Translations under genes and position numbers: made by a program
Assembly: GCF_002860365.1 (NCBI RefSeq)
Contig: NZ_NMWT01000013.1
Span: 62,001-126,000, forward strand
Length of the DNA: 64,000 bases
DNA from: Bifidobacterium parmae
GTDB taxonomy: Bacteria > Actinomycetota > Actinomycetes > Actinomycetales > Bifidobacteriaceae
Reading direction: 5' to 3'
The notes under the pieces: model-generated
What the model was told of the DNA's origin: nothing
The model's input: only the letters and a program-made list of their open reading frames with translations
The model's database searches: none
In this document: in pieces, positions 51,832 to 59,611 of the stretch
Position numbering within the stretch: position 1 is the stretch's first letter
How the letters are laid out: every line of letters begins with the position of its first letter

Positions 51832-52080
51832 TCAGCGGCCGGAAGTGGCGTACGGCAGCAGGGCCATCTCGCGGGCGTTCTTGATCGCCTTGGAGATCTT
51901 GCGCTGCTCCTGCACGGTCACGCCGGTGATGCGACGGGAACGGATCTTGCCGCGATCGGAGATGAACTTGCGCAGCAGCGCGACGTCCTTGTAATCGATC
52001 TCGGTGACCTTCGCCGCCTTCAGCGGGTTCGGCTTCTTCTTGAACGGCTTGACCGGCGGTTGCGGCCTCTTGCGGGACAT
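51832..52080 (-). CDS. rpsR: 30S ribosomal protein S18
   Basis: An 82-residue protein. [26 protein letters not shown] is the S18 core. It pairs with S6 on the 30S platform. No Cys residues for zinc are present, so this is the zinc-independent form. AAGGAGAACATC precedes the ATG, and a 167-bp gap separates it from ssb. Confidence 0.97.
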   Translation of the reverse strand: MSRKRPQPPVKPFKKKPNPLKAAKVTEIDYKDVALLRKFISDRGKIRSRRITGVTVQEQRKISKAIKNAREMALLPYATSGR

Positions 52081-52247
52081 GATGTTCTCCTTGTTTACGA
52101 TGTGATGTGTTTCGCTTGGCGCGATGCCGGCGACGTTCGCTGACGTCGTCCCGCATCGCGCGGATCATGCGGTCGTGCAGACCGTGTGCGTCGTTACGTT
52201 ATGTGTCGATTGATGCGTCGATGAGCGGGAATGCGCCCGGACGGGAC

Positions 52248-52940
52248 TCAGAACTCCGGATCGTCGTCGGAGCCGCCGCCGAAATCGGAGGAGCCGCCGA
52301 ACGTGGAGAAGCTGTTGCCCGAGTCGGAGCCGCTGCTCCACGGATCCGCGGCAGGCTGCTGTCCGCCCGCCGGCGCGCCGGACTGGCCGCCGCCGAAGCT
52401 GGAGCCGCCGCCCTGGTAGCCGTTGCCGCCAGAGTAGCCGCCGCCATTGCCGCCGTTGCCATAACCGCCGTTACCGCCGTTCTGGCCGTAACCGCCGCCG
52501 TTCTGGCCGTAGCCGTTACCGCCGCCGTTGCCGCCGTAGCCGCCCTGATTGCGGCCGGCGAAGCCGCCGTTGCCGGACGACTGGCGGGTCACTTCGGCGG
52601 TGGCGTAGCGCAGCGACGGGCCGATCTCGTCGACCGTCATCTCGACGACGGTGCGGTTGGATCCGTCGTTCGCCTGGTAGGAACGCTGCTGGAGGCGACC
52701 CTGCGCGATCACGCGCATGCCCTTGTGCAGGGACTGCGCGCAGTGCTGCGCGAGGTCACGCCATGCGGAGCAACGCATGAACAGCGCCTGTCCGTCCTCG
52801 AACTGGCCGGACTGGCGGTTGTACGTGCGCGGCGTCGACGCGATGGTGAAGCTCGCCACGGTGGCGCCGGAACCGATGGTGCGCAGTTCCGGGTCCGCGG
52901 TGAGGTTGCCGACGATGGTGATCGTGGTTTCGCCTGCCAT
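52248..52940 (-). CDS. ssb: single-stranded DNA-binding protein
   Basis: A 230-residue SSB. The OB fold ([56 protein letters not shown]) occupies residues 1-115. A Gly/Asn/Tyr/Gln-rich disordered linker with GGYGQNGG repeats follows. The acidic C-terminal tip DDDPEF is the docking site for replication and repair partners. It tetramerises on exposed DNA. Located in the rpsF-ssb-rpsR-rplI operon usual for Actinobacteria. Confidence 0.97.
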   Translation of the reverse strand: MAGETTITIVGNLTADPELRTIGSGATVASFTIASTPRTYNRQSGQFEDGQALFMRCSAWRDLAQHCAQSLHKGMRVIAQGRLQQRSYQANDGSNRTVVEMTVDEIGPSLRYATAEVTRQSSGNGGFAGRNQGGYGGNGGGNGYGQNGGGYGQNGGNGGYGNGGNGGGYSGGNGYQGGGSSFGGGQSGAPAGGQQPAADPWSSGSDSGNSFSTFGGSSDFGGGSDDDPEF

Positions 52941-53061
52941 GATGGCCGCCTTCCTACGTCAGCGCCTGTACGGCGCTTCGGCGTTTCGACACTTTCGACA
53001 CTTGCTTGCGTCCGCCCCACGCGACGAGGTTCCGCCGCGGGAGCCGATCGACTTCAAACGC

Positions 53062-53358
53062 TTACTTGACGTCCTTACGAAGGATCTTCGTACGGATCAC
53101 GGATTCGTTGAGGTTGAGGACACGGTCGAGCTCATCGCTGGTAGCGGGCTCGGCGGTGTAGGTCACCACGACGTAGTTGCCTTCGGTCTTGCCGTTGATC
53201 TCGTAGGCGAGCTTGCGACGGCCCCAGAAATCGGGCTCATCGACGGAACCGCCTTCCTTGGTGACCAGCTCGAGGTACTGCTCGGTCAGCTTCTTGAGAT
53301 CACGCTCGTTCAGCTCAGGATCGGCGATGAACATCAGTTCGTACTTATGCGCAGACAT
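53062..53358 (-). CDS. rpsF: 30S ribosomal protein S6
   Basis: A 98-residue protein beginning [20 protein letters not shown], with [18 protein letters not shown] and the C-terminal [16 protein letters not shown], all family-typical. S6 binds S18 on the platform. The ATG at 53356-53358 is preceded by a near-perfect AAGGAGGT. It is the first gene of the operon and has a small hairpin in its leader that could bind S6:S18. Confidence 0.97.
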   Translation of the reverse strand: MSAHKYELMFIADPELNERDLKKLTEQYLELVTKEGGSVDEPDFWGRRKLAYEINGKTEGNYVVVTYTAEPATSDELDRVLNLNESVIRTKILRKDVK

Positions 53359-53716
53359 CACCCACCTCCTTCGGACTATGTGGCCACGGACCTTCCGTGG
53401 CAGGAGTGTGTATGCGTGCTGCATCATCCGGGTCGCATGCGCGCGCGACGATATGCCGAACACGCCTATGACCCCAACAAAGCAACCTCACAAAGATAAC
53501 GCCGAGCCGCGACAGCGTGACGCGCCGCACGCCGGCCGCACGCCGGCCGCACGCCCGGCTTCACGCGCCGCCGCGCACCCGCCTCCCGCACGCCCGCCGC
53601 ACCGTTCCGCGCTCCCCCGAACCGCCCACGGACCGGGCATCTTCCCCACGTCCTGCAAACATCACTAGAATAAAGGACTATCGACCAGAGAAGCCGAGCA
53701 GAAAGAAGGGATTCTC
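53359..53716. other. 358-bp divergent intergenic region
   Basis: Holds the rpsF leader on the minus strand and the promoter of the zinc-ribbon gene on the plus strand (TAGAAT at 53666-53671; weak -35). An 11-bp repeat (CCGCACGCCGG, three units) lies at about 53526-53560. Confidence 0.55.
53384..53400 (-). promoter_or_regulatory. rpsF leader hairpin, candidate S6:S18 autoregulatory site
   Basis: CCACGGA-AGG-TCCGTGG forms a 7-bp stem just upstream of the ribosome binding site; a TCCG follows next to AAGGAGG. S6:S18 leader motifs use a CCG-containing bulge near the start, so this is a candidate only. Confidence 0.35.
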
Positions 53717-55777
53717 ATGTTCTGTCCTCATTGCGGAGCGGGCGTGCGCGAAGGGGCGAAATTCTGCCCCGCGTGCGGCCAGGCGATCGCCGCCGCCAGC
53801 GCGGCGCAGCCGGGTCAGGCCCCGCGACCGGCCGCGACTCAGTCCGCCCAGTCCAATCAACCGTCCTATGACGCGACCGTCATCGGCCAGCGCGGCGCCG
53901 CCCCGGCGCCCGGCGTGCAGATGCCGCAGGCCACGCCGTCGGCCCGACAGTTCTCGCCGTCCGCCGGCGCCGCCCCGTCGCAGCCGATGGCCGCCCCCGG
54001 CGTGAACGGCACGCCGTCCGGCGCCACCCCGATCAACGTCCAGCCGATCACCGCCGACCCGTTGGTCAAGGAGATGGTCAGCCCGCGCAACATCCAGGCG
54101 ATCTTCGCGTCCGCCGGTTTCGGCCTGCTCGCCGCGATCGCGATCTCCATCTTCCCGGCAATCGCCTTCACGCAGCTGACGTCCTCAGCCGAATCGTCCT
54201 TCTTCTCGATGTTCGGAAGCTCCGATGCCAATCCGTTCCGGTACATCGGCAACGCCGAAGGTTCCAACTTCTTCTACTTCCTCGTGTACTCGCTGGTAAC
54301 GGGCGTTTCCGGAGCGGTCAAACCGCAGGCCGCCAGCTCCGATTATGAGGCCATCGACGCTTCGATTTCCATGAATCTGGGTCTCACCGGCGTCGCGCTC
54401 ATCATCGGCGCGGCGTTCGGCGCGTACATGCTGGCACGAAAGGGCGCAATCCGGTTCAAGTGGGCCGGCATCATCAGCCCGTTCATCACGGCGCTCGTCG
54501 GAGCCGCGGTCCTGACGATCATCGCCGCGATCGGCAGAATGCCGCTCGGCTCCGGCAAGGATCTGCAGGGATACCTCTCCGGCGCCACATTCCGCACGTT
54601 CGCGATGACGTTCCTGCTGCTGCTTATCGGTTCCGGCTTCGGTTACATGCTGGCCCAGTACGCCCCGGACTCCACGAACATGTTCACCGCCGCATGGCGG
54701 TGGGCGCATCGCACACGCGGCTTCATCCGCTCGTTCATCGACGTCGTGAGTCTGCAGATCATTCTCATCTTCGTCATCGGCCTGGTGCTGCTGCTCATCG
54801 CCACGTTCACAACGAACACCGGCCAATTGATTCTGCTCTTCCCGCTGATGATCAACATGCTCGGCTTCTGGGTGTTCACCGTCGCGACGTTCGGCTCAGT
54901 CACGATGTCGGTCACCGGACAACTGCCCGAGAGCATCAGCCTGTTCTCGAAGGATCTGGATCAGTGGACGTCGGGCAAAACCTGGGTGCTGTGGGTGCTG
55001 TTCCTGGTGATCCTCGTGCTCCTGTTCTACGTGGCGCTGCGCGCCTCCGCCCGAAACCTCTACGATCCGGCGTTCAAGGGATGGGGCCACAGCTGGAAGA
55101 TGCCCGTCGCCGTCATGGCGTTCTGGCTGATCGCCGGCATCCTGTTCGGCACCATCACCATCAGGCAGGACAGCGACTCGATGACCATCGGCCCCGCGCT
55201 CTGGTACTTCCTCGTGATGGGCGTCTGGGCGTATCTGGTCGAGGCCGTGGCGAACTCGTTCGGCCCGTCCGTGATCATGTCGATGCAGGGCGTGTGGAAG
55301 CTGTTCGCGGGCGGCACCGTCCAGCCCACGCCGCAGGAGGTCGTCGACTATGTGGCCGGCTGCAACGGCCGCTGGTTCAAGAAGTACCCGTCCTCCGGCG
55401 TGCCGTCCGCCTCCGCGCTGGCCGCAGCGCAGGCGGCGAAGGAACAGGCCGCCAAGGTGCGCGCAGCCGCGCAGGCGCAGGCAGCCGCGGCCCAGGCGCA
55501 GTTCGCGGCGAACGGTCCGCAGTCCGCCGCGGTCCCGCCGATTCCGGGTGCCGCACCGGCCGCACCGGCTCCCGCCGCACAGCCCGGCTACGCCCAGCAG
55601 CCGCAGTACGGCGCGGCTCCCGCAGCACCGGCCGCGCCCGCCGCACCGCAATACGGCGCACAGCCCGGCTACGGCGCCCCTGCCGCGCCCGCGGTGCCTT
55701 CCGCGCCGGCACCGCAGCAGCCGCAGCAGTACGGCCAGCAGGGCGGTCCGAGCCTGCCGCTGCCGCCGCGCCAGTGA
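53717..55777 (+). CDS. zinc-ribbon multi-pass membrane protein
   Basis: A 686-residue protein of unknown function. A zinc ribbon (FCPHCGAGVREGAKFCPACG) at residues 2-21 supplies four Cys. A Pro/Ala/Gln-rich linker leads to about ten transmembrane segments from residue ~128 to ~530, for example AIFASAGFGLLAAIAISIF and MTFLLLLIGSGFGYMLAQY. The last ~130 residues are Ala/Gln/Pro/Gly/Tyr-rich (QPGYAQQPQYG, QYGAQPGYG) and likely disordered and cytoplasmic. Proteins with this layout are common in Bifidobacterium but uncharacterised. GAAGGGA precedes the ATG. Monocistronic, ended by a perfect hairpin. Confidence 0.78.
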   Translation: MFCPHCGAGVREGAKFCPACGQAIAAASAAQPGQAPRPAATQSAQSNQPSYDATVIGQRGAAPAPGVQMPQATPSARQFSPSAGAAPSQPMAAPGVNGTPSGATPINVQPITADPLVKEMVSPRNIQAIFASAGFGLLAAIAISIFPAIAFTQLTSSAESSFFSMFGSSDANPFRYIGNAEGSNFFYFLVYSLVTGVSGAVKPQAASSDYEAIDASISMNLGLTGVALIIGAAFGAYMLARKGAIRFKWAGIISPFITALVGAAVLTIIAAIGRMPLGSGKDLQGYLSGATFRTFAMTFLLLLIGSGFGYMLAQYAPDSTNMFTAAWRWAHRTRGFIRSFIDVVSLQIILIFVIGLVLLLIATFTTNTGQLILLFPLMINMLGFWVFTVATFGSVTMSVTGQLPESISLFSKDLDQWTSGKTWVLWVLFLVILVLLFYVALRASARNLYDPAFKGWGHSWKMPVAVMAFWLIAGILFGTITIRQDSDSMTIGPALWYFLVMGVWAYLVEAVANSFGPSVIMSMQGVWKLFAGGTVQPTPQEVVDYVAGCNGRWFKKYPSSGVPSASALAAAQAAKEQAAKVRAAAQAQAAAAQAQFAANGPQSAAVPPIPGAAPAAPAPAAQPGYAQQPQYGAAPAAPAAPAAPQYGAQPGYGAPAAPAVPSAPAPQQPQQYGQQGGPSLPLPPRQ

Positions 55778-56217
55778 TGTCAACGGTTGTTCAGTGACGT
55801 CGGCCGTCACGCGCGATCCGCGATGGTCGGCGCACGCCGCTAACGCGCACGCCGACCGGTAGCACGCACGCCGACCGTCGACGATGGAGGTCGTGGAACC
55901 CAACCGGTTCCACGACCTCCTTCTCGTTTCCGCACCATATCCTCCCCGCAGCCACTCCTGCAGTTCACCCGTATCCCCCATATCCCCCGTACCTCTCGCA
56001 ACCGCCGCAACCGCCGCGGTCTCCGCAGCTGACCCGCAACCACCCCCGCGACCCCGCTCGCGACCACCCAACCGCCTCACGAAGCAACCCGCCTTCTTCC
56101 TATCCCCTAGTACACTTGACTGAGGTCCATCGAGCGCCCGCCGCACCGCCCATCCGCAGGCCCGGCCATGCGCACGATGCAAGAGAAAACGACATACAAA
56201 GGACGGGTACGAGAAAC
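55778..56217. other. 440-bp intergenic region before prs
   Basis: Contains a terminator (55886-55920), two short direct repeats of GCGCACGCCGACCG type, a C-rich low-complexity tract and TACACT at 56111-56116, a likely -10 for prs with a ~95-nt leader. Confidence 0.5.
55886..55920 (+). terminator. intrinsic terminator
   Basis: A perfect 15-bp stem GGAGGTCGTGGAACC/GGTTCCACGACCTCC with a 5-nt loop, followed by TTCTCGTTTC. Confidence 0.9.
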
Positions 56218-57231
56218 ATGACGTCGCTGCTCGAAGGCACTCCGGACAAGCGTATGGCGGTGGTCACCGGCCGCGCCTACCCCGAACTGGCCGATCAGGT
56301 CGCCGCATGTCTGGGCACGAAGGTGTTGGAGACCACCGCCTACGATTTCGCGAACGGCGAGATGTACGTGCGGTTCACCGAACCGGTGCGCGGCGCCGAC
56401 GTGTTCGTGCTGCAATGCCATTCCGGCAAGATCAACAAGTGGATCATGGAGCAGCTCATCATGATCGACGCCCTGAAGCGCGCCTCCGCCCGCACGATCA
56501 CCGTGGTCGCGCCGTTCATGGGCTACTCCCGTCAGGACAAGAAGCATCAGGGCCGCGAGCCGATCACCGCGCGTCTCGTCTACGACCTGTTCCGCACGGC
56601 CGGCGCCGACCGCATCATGACGGTCGACCTGCACGCCTCCCAGGAGCAGGGCTTCTTCAACGCGCCGGTCGACCATCTGACCGCCACGCCGGTGCTCATC
56701 GACTACGTGCGCAACCATCTGCCGCTCGAGAACACGACGATCGTCTCCCCGGACGCGGGCCGCATCAAGGTGTCGGAGCGTTGGGCCGCGAAGCTCGGCA
56801 ACCTGCCGCTCGCGTTCATCCACAAGACGCGCGACATCACCCGTCCGAACCATGCCGTCGCGCACGGCATCATCGGCGACGTCGTCGACCGTGACTGCGT
56901 GGTCGTCGACGACATGATCGACACGGCCGGCACGATCTGCGAGGCGGTGCACGCCCTGCGCGGCGCCGGCGCACGCTCGGTCACGCTGGTCGCGACGCAC
57001 GGCCTGCTGTCCGGCCCGGCCGTCGAGCGCCTGTCGCAGTGCGGCGCGCGCGAGATCGTCCTGATGGACACGGTGCCGGTTCCGGAGGAGAAGCGCCTGC
57101 CGAACATGACGGTCCTGTCGGTCGCGCCGCTGCTGGCCGCCGGCATCCGCTCCGTGTTCGAGGAGGGCTCCGTGCAGACCCTGCTCGAAGGTCTCCCCGA
57201 GGACATGCGCCCCCGCAACATCTACGCGTGA
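56218..57231 (+). CDS. prs: ribose-phosphate pyrophosphokinase
   Basis: A 337-residue cytoplasmic enzyme making PRPP from ribose 5-phosphate and ATP for nucleotide, His, Trp and NAD synthesis. DLHASQEQGFF at residues 137-147 is the flexible-loop/metal signature. VVVDDMIDTAGTI at 228-240 binds the PRPP ribose phosphate. SRQDKKHQGREPITARLV is the ATP region. The chain is slightly longer than the class I norm owing to a C-terminal LLEGLPEDMRPRNIYA tail. The start ATG at 56218 matches the family start, with AAAGGA upstream. Confidence 0.97.
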   Translation: MTSLLEGTPDKRMAVVTGRAYPELADQVAACLGTKVLETTAYDFANGEMYVRFTEPVRGADVFVLQCHSGKINKWIMEQLIMIDALKRASARTITVVAPFMGYSRQDKKHQGREPITARLVYDLFRTAGADRIMTVDLHASQEQGFFNAPVDHLTATPVLIDYVRNHLPLENTTIVSPDAGRIKVSERWAAKLGNLPLAFIHKTRDITRPNHAVAHGIIGDVVDRDCVVVDDMIDTAGTICEAVHALRGAGARSVTLVATHGLLSGPAVERLSQCGAREIVLMDTVPVPEEKRLPNMTVLSVAPLLAAGIRSVFEEGSVQTLLEGLPEDMRPRNIYA

Positions 57232-57246
57232 TTCCGTGTCACCACT

Positions 57247-57293
57247 TCCCTCTGACGAGGTAGGTGGGTGGCGCGAAGCGCCGGAGGGAGAGA
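57247..57293 (+). repeat. palindromic element, CTCTGACGAG subtype
   Basis: CCCTCTGACGAGG, GGTGGCGCGAAGCGCCGGAG, GGAGAGA; 15 bp after the prs stop. Confidence 0.8.
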
Positions 57294-57319
57294 CGCCCCG
57301 ACAACGGGAAAGCCCCAAA

Positions 57320-57360
57320 AACCCCCGAAGCCCTTGATTGGGCTCCGGGGGTTCTTTCTT
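57320..57360 (+). terminator. intrinsic terminator after prs
   Basis: AACCCCCGAAGCCC pairs with GGGCTCCGGGGGTT (one mismatch) around a 6-nt loop, followed by CTTTCTT. Confidence 0.9.
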
Positions 57361-57607
57361 GCCTACAAGGGGTACATCCGTCCTCTCCCCCAGTGGTTTC
57401 TCGCCTACGAGGGGTACCCAAACCGCCGATGACGACCAAATATCACCGTCATCACGCCGCAAATGCCCGATGCACCTCACCTTCGGTACCCCTCATAACG
57501 CAGATAGGCTTCCGCAACAGCACCGAACCACCCCTCGCAACGGAGATACGACGGAAGCACCCCCAACGGAGATATCCCAAACCGCCGCCGCATCCCGCAT
57601 CAGCCCC
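57361..57607. other. intergenic sequence with short direct repeats
   Basis: GCCTACAAGGGGTAC and GCCTACGAGGGGTAC are direct repeats about 49 bp apart; AACGGAGATA words recur near 57539 and 57566. No gene. Confidence 0.5.
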
Positions 57608-57635
57608 GTGAGGCGATTCGCGCGAATCGCCTCAC
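57608..57635 (-). terminator. 28-bp perfect palindrome over the ABC exporter stop codon
   Basis: GTGAGGCGATTCG-CG-CGAATCGCCTCAC. The exporter's stop (57632-57634) lies inside it. It could act as a terminator or 3' barrier. Confidence 0.6.
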
Positions 57636-59473
57636 GCCACCGGCGCGAACTGGCTGTTGTACAGGTCCGCGTAGAACCCGCCGGCCGCCAGCAGCTCCTC
57701 GTGCGTGCCGCGTTCGATCACGTCGCCGTGGTTCATCACGAGGATCATGTCCGCGTCGCGGATCGTGGAGAGCCGGTGCGCGATCACGAACGACGTGCGG
57801 CCCACGGTGAGCGCGTCCATGGCCTTCTGGATGAGCTCCTCGGTGCGCGTGTCCACGGACGAGGTCGCCTCGTCGAGGATCAGGATCGGCGCGTCCTGCA
57901 CCATCGCGCGTGCGATGGTGAGGAGCTGCTTCTGCCCGGCGGACAGCGACGTGTTCTCGTCGAGCACGGTGTCGTATCCGTCGGGCAGCGACATGATGTA
58001 GTGGTCGAGCCCCACCGCCCGGCACGCCTCACGGATCTGCTCGTCGGTCACGCCCGGCTTCGCGTAGGCGATGTTCTCGCGCACGGTCCCGTGGAACACC
58101 CACGTGTCCTGCAGCACCATCGAGAACTGTTCGTGCACGTTCCAGCGTGGCACGCTCGCCGTGTCGACGCCGTCGATCGCGATCCGCCCGCCGGCGATGT
58201 CGTAGAAGCGCATGAGCAGGTTGACCATGGTGGTCTTTCCCGCGCCGGTCGGTCCGACGATCGCGACCTTCTGCCCGGCCGTCACGTTCGCGCTGAAATC
58301 GTTGATGATCGGCTTTCCGGGTTCGTATTCGAAACGCACGTGGTCGAACGTCACGTCGCCGCGTGCCGGCGCGTCGGCGCGAGCGCCGAGCAGCGCCGGT
58401 TTCGCGCTTTCGTCGGTCATCTCCGGCTCCTCGAGGAAGCCGAAGACGCGCTCGGATGCGGCGGCGCAGCGTTGCAGGTTCTGGAACGCCTGCGCGAACT
58501 GCGAGAGCGGTTGCGTGAACAGTCGGATGTACATCATGAACGCGACGATGACGCCGAATTCGATGTCGCCGTTCATCGCGAGCGCCGCGCCGACGACGCA
58601 CACGACGACGTAGCCGAAGTTGCCGATGAACTGCATGAGCGGCATCATCAGTCCGGAGAGGAACTGCGACTTCCAGCCGGAGTCGTAGAGGTCCGCGTTG
58701 TACTTTTCGAAGTCGCGGATGGCGGCGGCTTCGCCGTTGTACGCCTTGACGATGAGGTGGCCGGAGTACATCTCCTCGACGTGGCCGTTGACCTGGCCGA
58801 GCGCGACCTGCTGTCGGGTGAAGTAGCGTTGCGACGCCTTCATGATCGCCATCATCAGGATGAGGCCGACGAGGCTCGCGCCGATCGCGCACAGGGTCAT
58901 GATGACGTTGTTCCAGAACATCATGACGAGCGCTCCGACGAACAGCGTGACGGACGTGATGAGCGAGCCGAGCGACTGGCCGAGCGTCTGTCCGATCGCG
59001 TCGACGTCGTTGGTGATGCGGCTCAGCACGTCGCCGTAGCTGACCTTGTCGAAGTAGCTGAGCGGCAGCTTGTTGATCTTCTCGCTGATGGATTCGCGCA
59101 GGCGCTGGGCGGTGCGCTGGGTGACGTTCGCCATCAGCCAGCTCTGCACGTAGCTCAGCACCGCGTACCCGACGTACAGCGCGACGAGCGTGAATCCGAT
59201 GCGCGAGACCGCGTCGAAGTCGACGGCGCCCATGACCGGGCGGCCGTGGACCATCGCGGGCAGGCCCTTGACGATCTCGTTGGTCATGTCCTTGAGTTTG
59301 TCCGGTCCGACGATCTGGAAGATCGTTCCGGTCGCGCCCAGCACGAGCGCGATGATGATGACGGGGATGTAGCTCCTGCAATACCGCACGAGCTTGCCCA
59401 TCACCTCGCCGAAATCCTGCGGTTTCTCGACGGCGCCGCGCCCCGGCCCGCCATGTCCCATAGGTCCTGGCAT
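57632..59473 (-). CDS. ABC exporter half-transporter, canonical catalytic subunit
   Basis: A 613-residue TMD-NBD protein. Six helices in residues about 30-330 are followed by an ATPase with Walker A VGPTGAGKTT, Q-loop MVLQDTW, signature LSAGQKQLL, Walker B ILILDEATSSVD with catalytic Glu, and H-loop IAHRLSTI. It is the complete-site partner of the upstream half-transporter, so together they form a heterodimeric (LmrCD/TM287-288-type) multidrug or lipid exporter. The ATG at 59473 has AAGGAATGG upstream. The second gene is 138 bp downstream of the first, with a palindromic repeat between. Confidence 0.92.
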   Translation of the reverse strand: MPGPMGHGGPGRGAVEKPQDFGEVMGKLVRYCRSYIPVIIIALVLGATGTIFQIVGPDKLKDMTNEIVKGLPAMVHGRPVMGAVDFDAVSRIGFTLVALYVGYAVLSYVQSWLMANVTQRTAQRLRESISEKINKLPLSYFDKVSYGDVLSRITNDVDAIGQTLGQSLGSLITSVTLFVGALVMMFWNNVIMTLCAIGASLVGLILMMAIMKASQRYFTRQQVALGQVNGHVEEMYSGHLIVKAYNGEAAAIRDFEKYNADLYDSGWKSQFLSGLMMPLMQFIGNFGYVVVCVVGAALAMNGDIEFGVIVAFMMYIRLFTQPLSQFAQAFQNLQRCAAASERVFGFLEEPEMTDESAKPALLGARADAPARGDVTFDHVRFEYEPGKPIINDFSANVTAGQKVAIVGPTGAGKTTMVNLLMRFYDIAGGRIAIDGVDTASVPRWNVHEQFSMVLQDTWVFHGTVRENIAYAKPGVTDEQIREACRAVGLDHYIMSLPDGYDTVLDENTSLSAGQKQLLTIARAMVQDAPILILDEATSSVDTRTEELIQKAMDALTVGRTSFVIAHRLSTIRDADMILVMNHGDVIERGTHEELLAAGGFYADLYNSQFAPVA

Positions 59474-59530
59474 TATTCCATTCCTTTCACAAAGTCCAAT
59501 CGGCGTGCGCTCCGCGCATCCCACATCCCC

Positions 59531-59594
59531 TGTCCCCCTCAGTCCGGCCTCCGCCTCGCGCCACGCGCGACTGAGGGGGGGTGACTGAGGGGCT
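59531..59594. repeat. palindromic element, degenerate
   Basis: TGTCCCCCTCAGTCCGGCCT, GCGCCACGCG, then two ACTGAGGGG tails. It lies between the two exporter genes. Confidence 0.65.
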
Positions 59595-59611
59595 TCACAA
59601 CCGCCCTGCGC

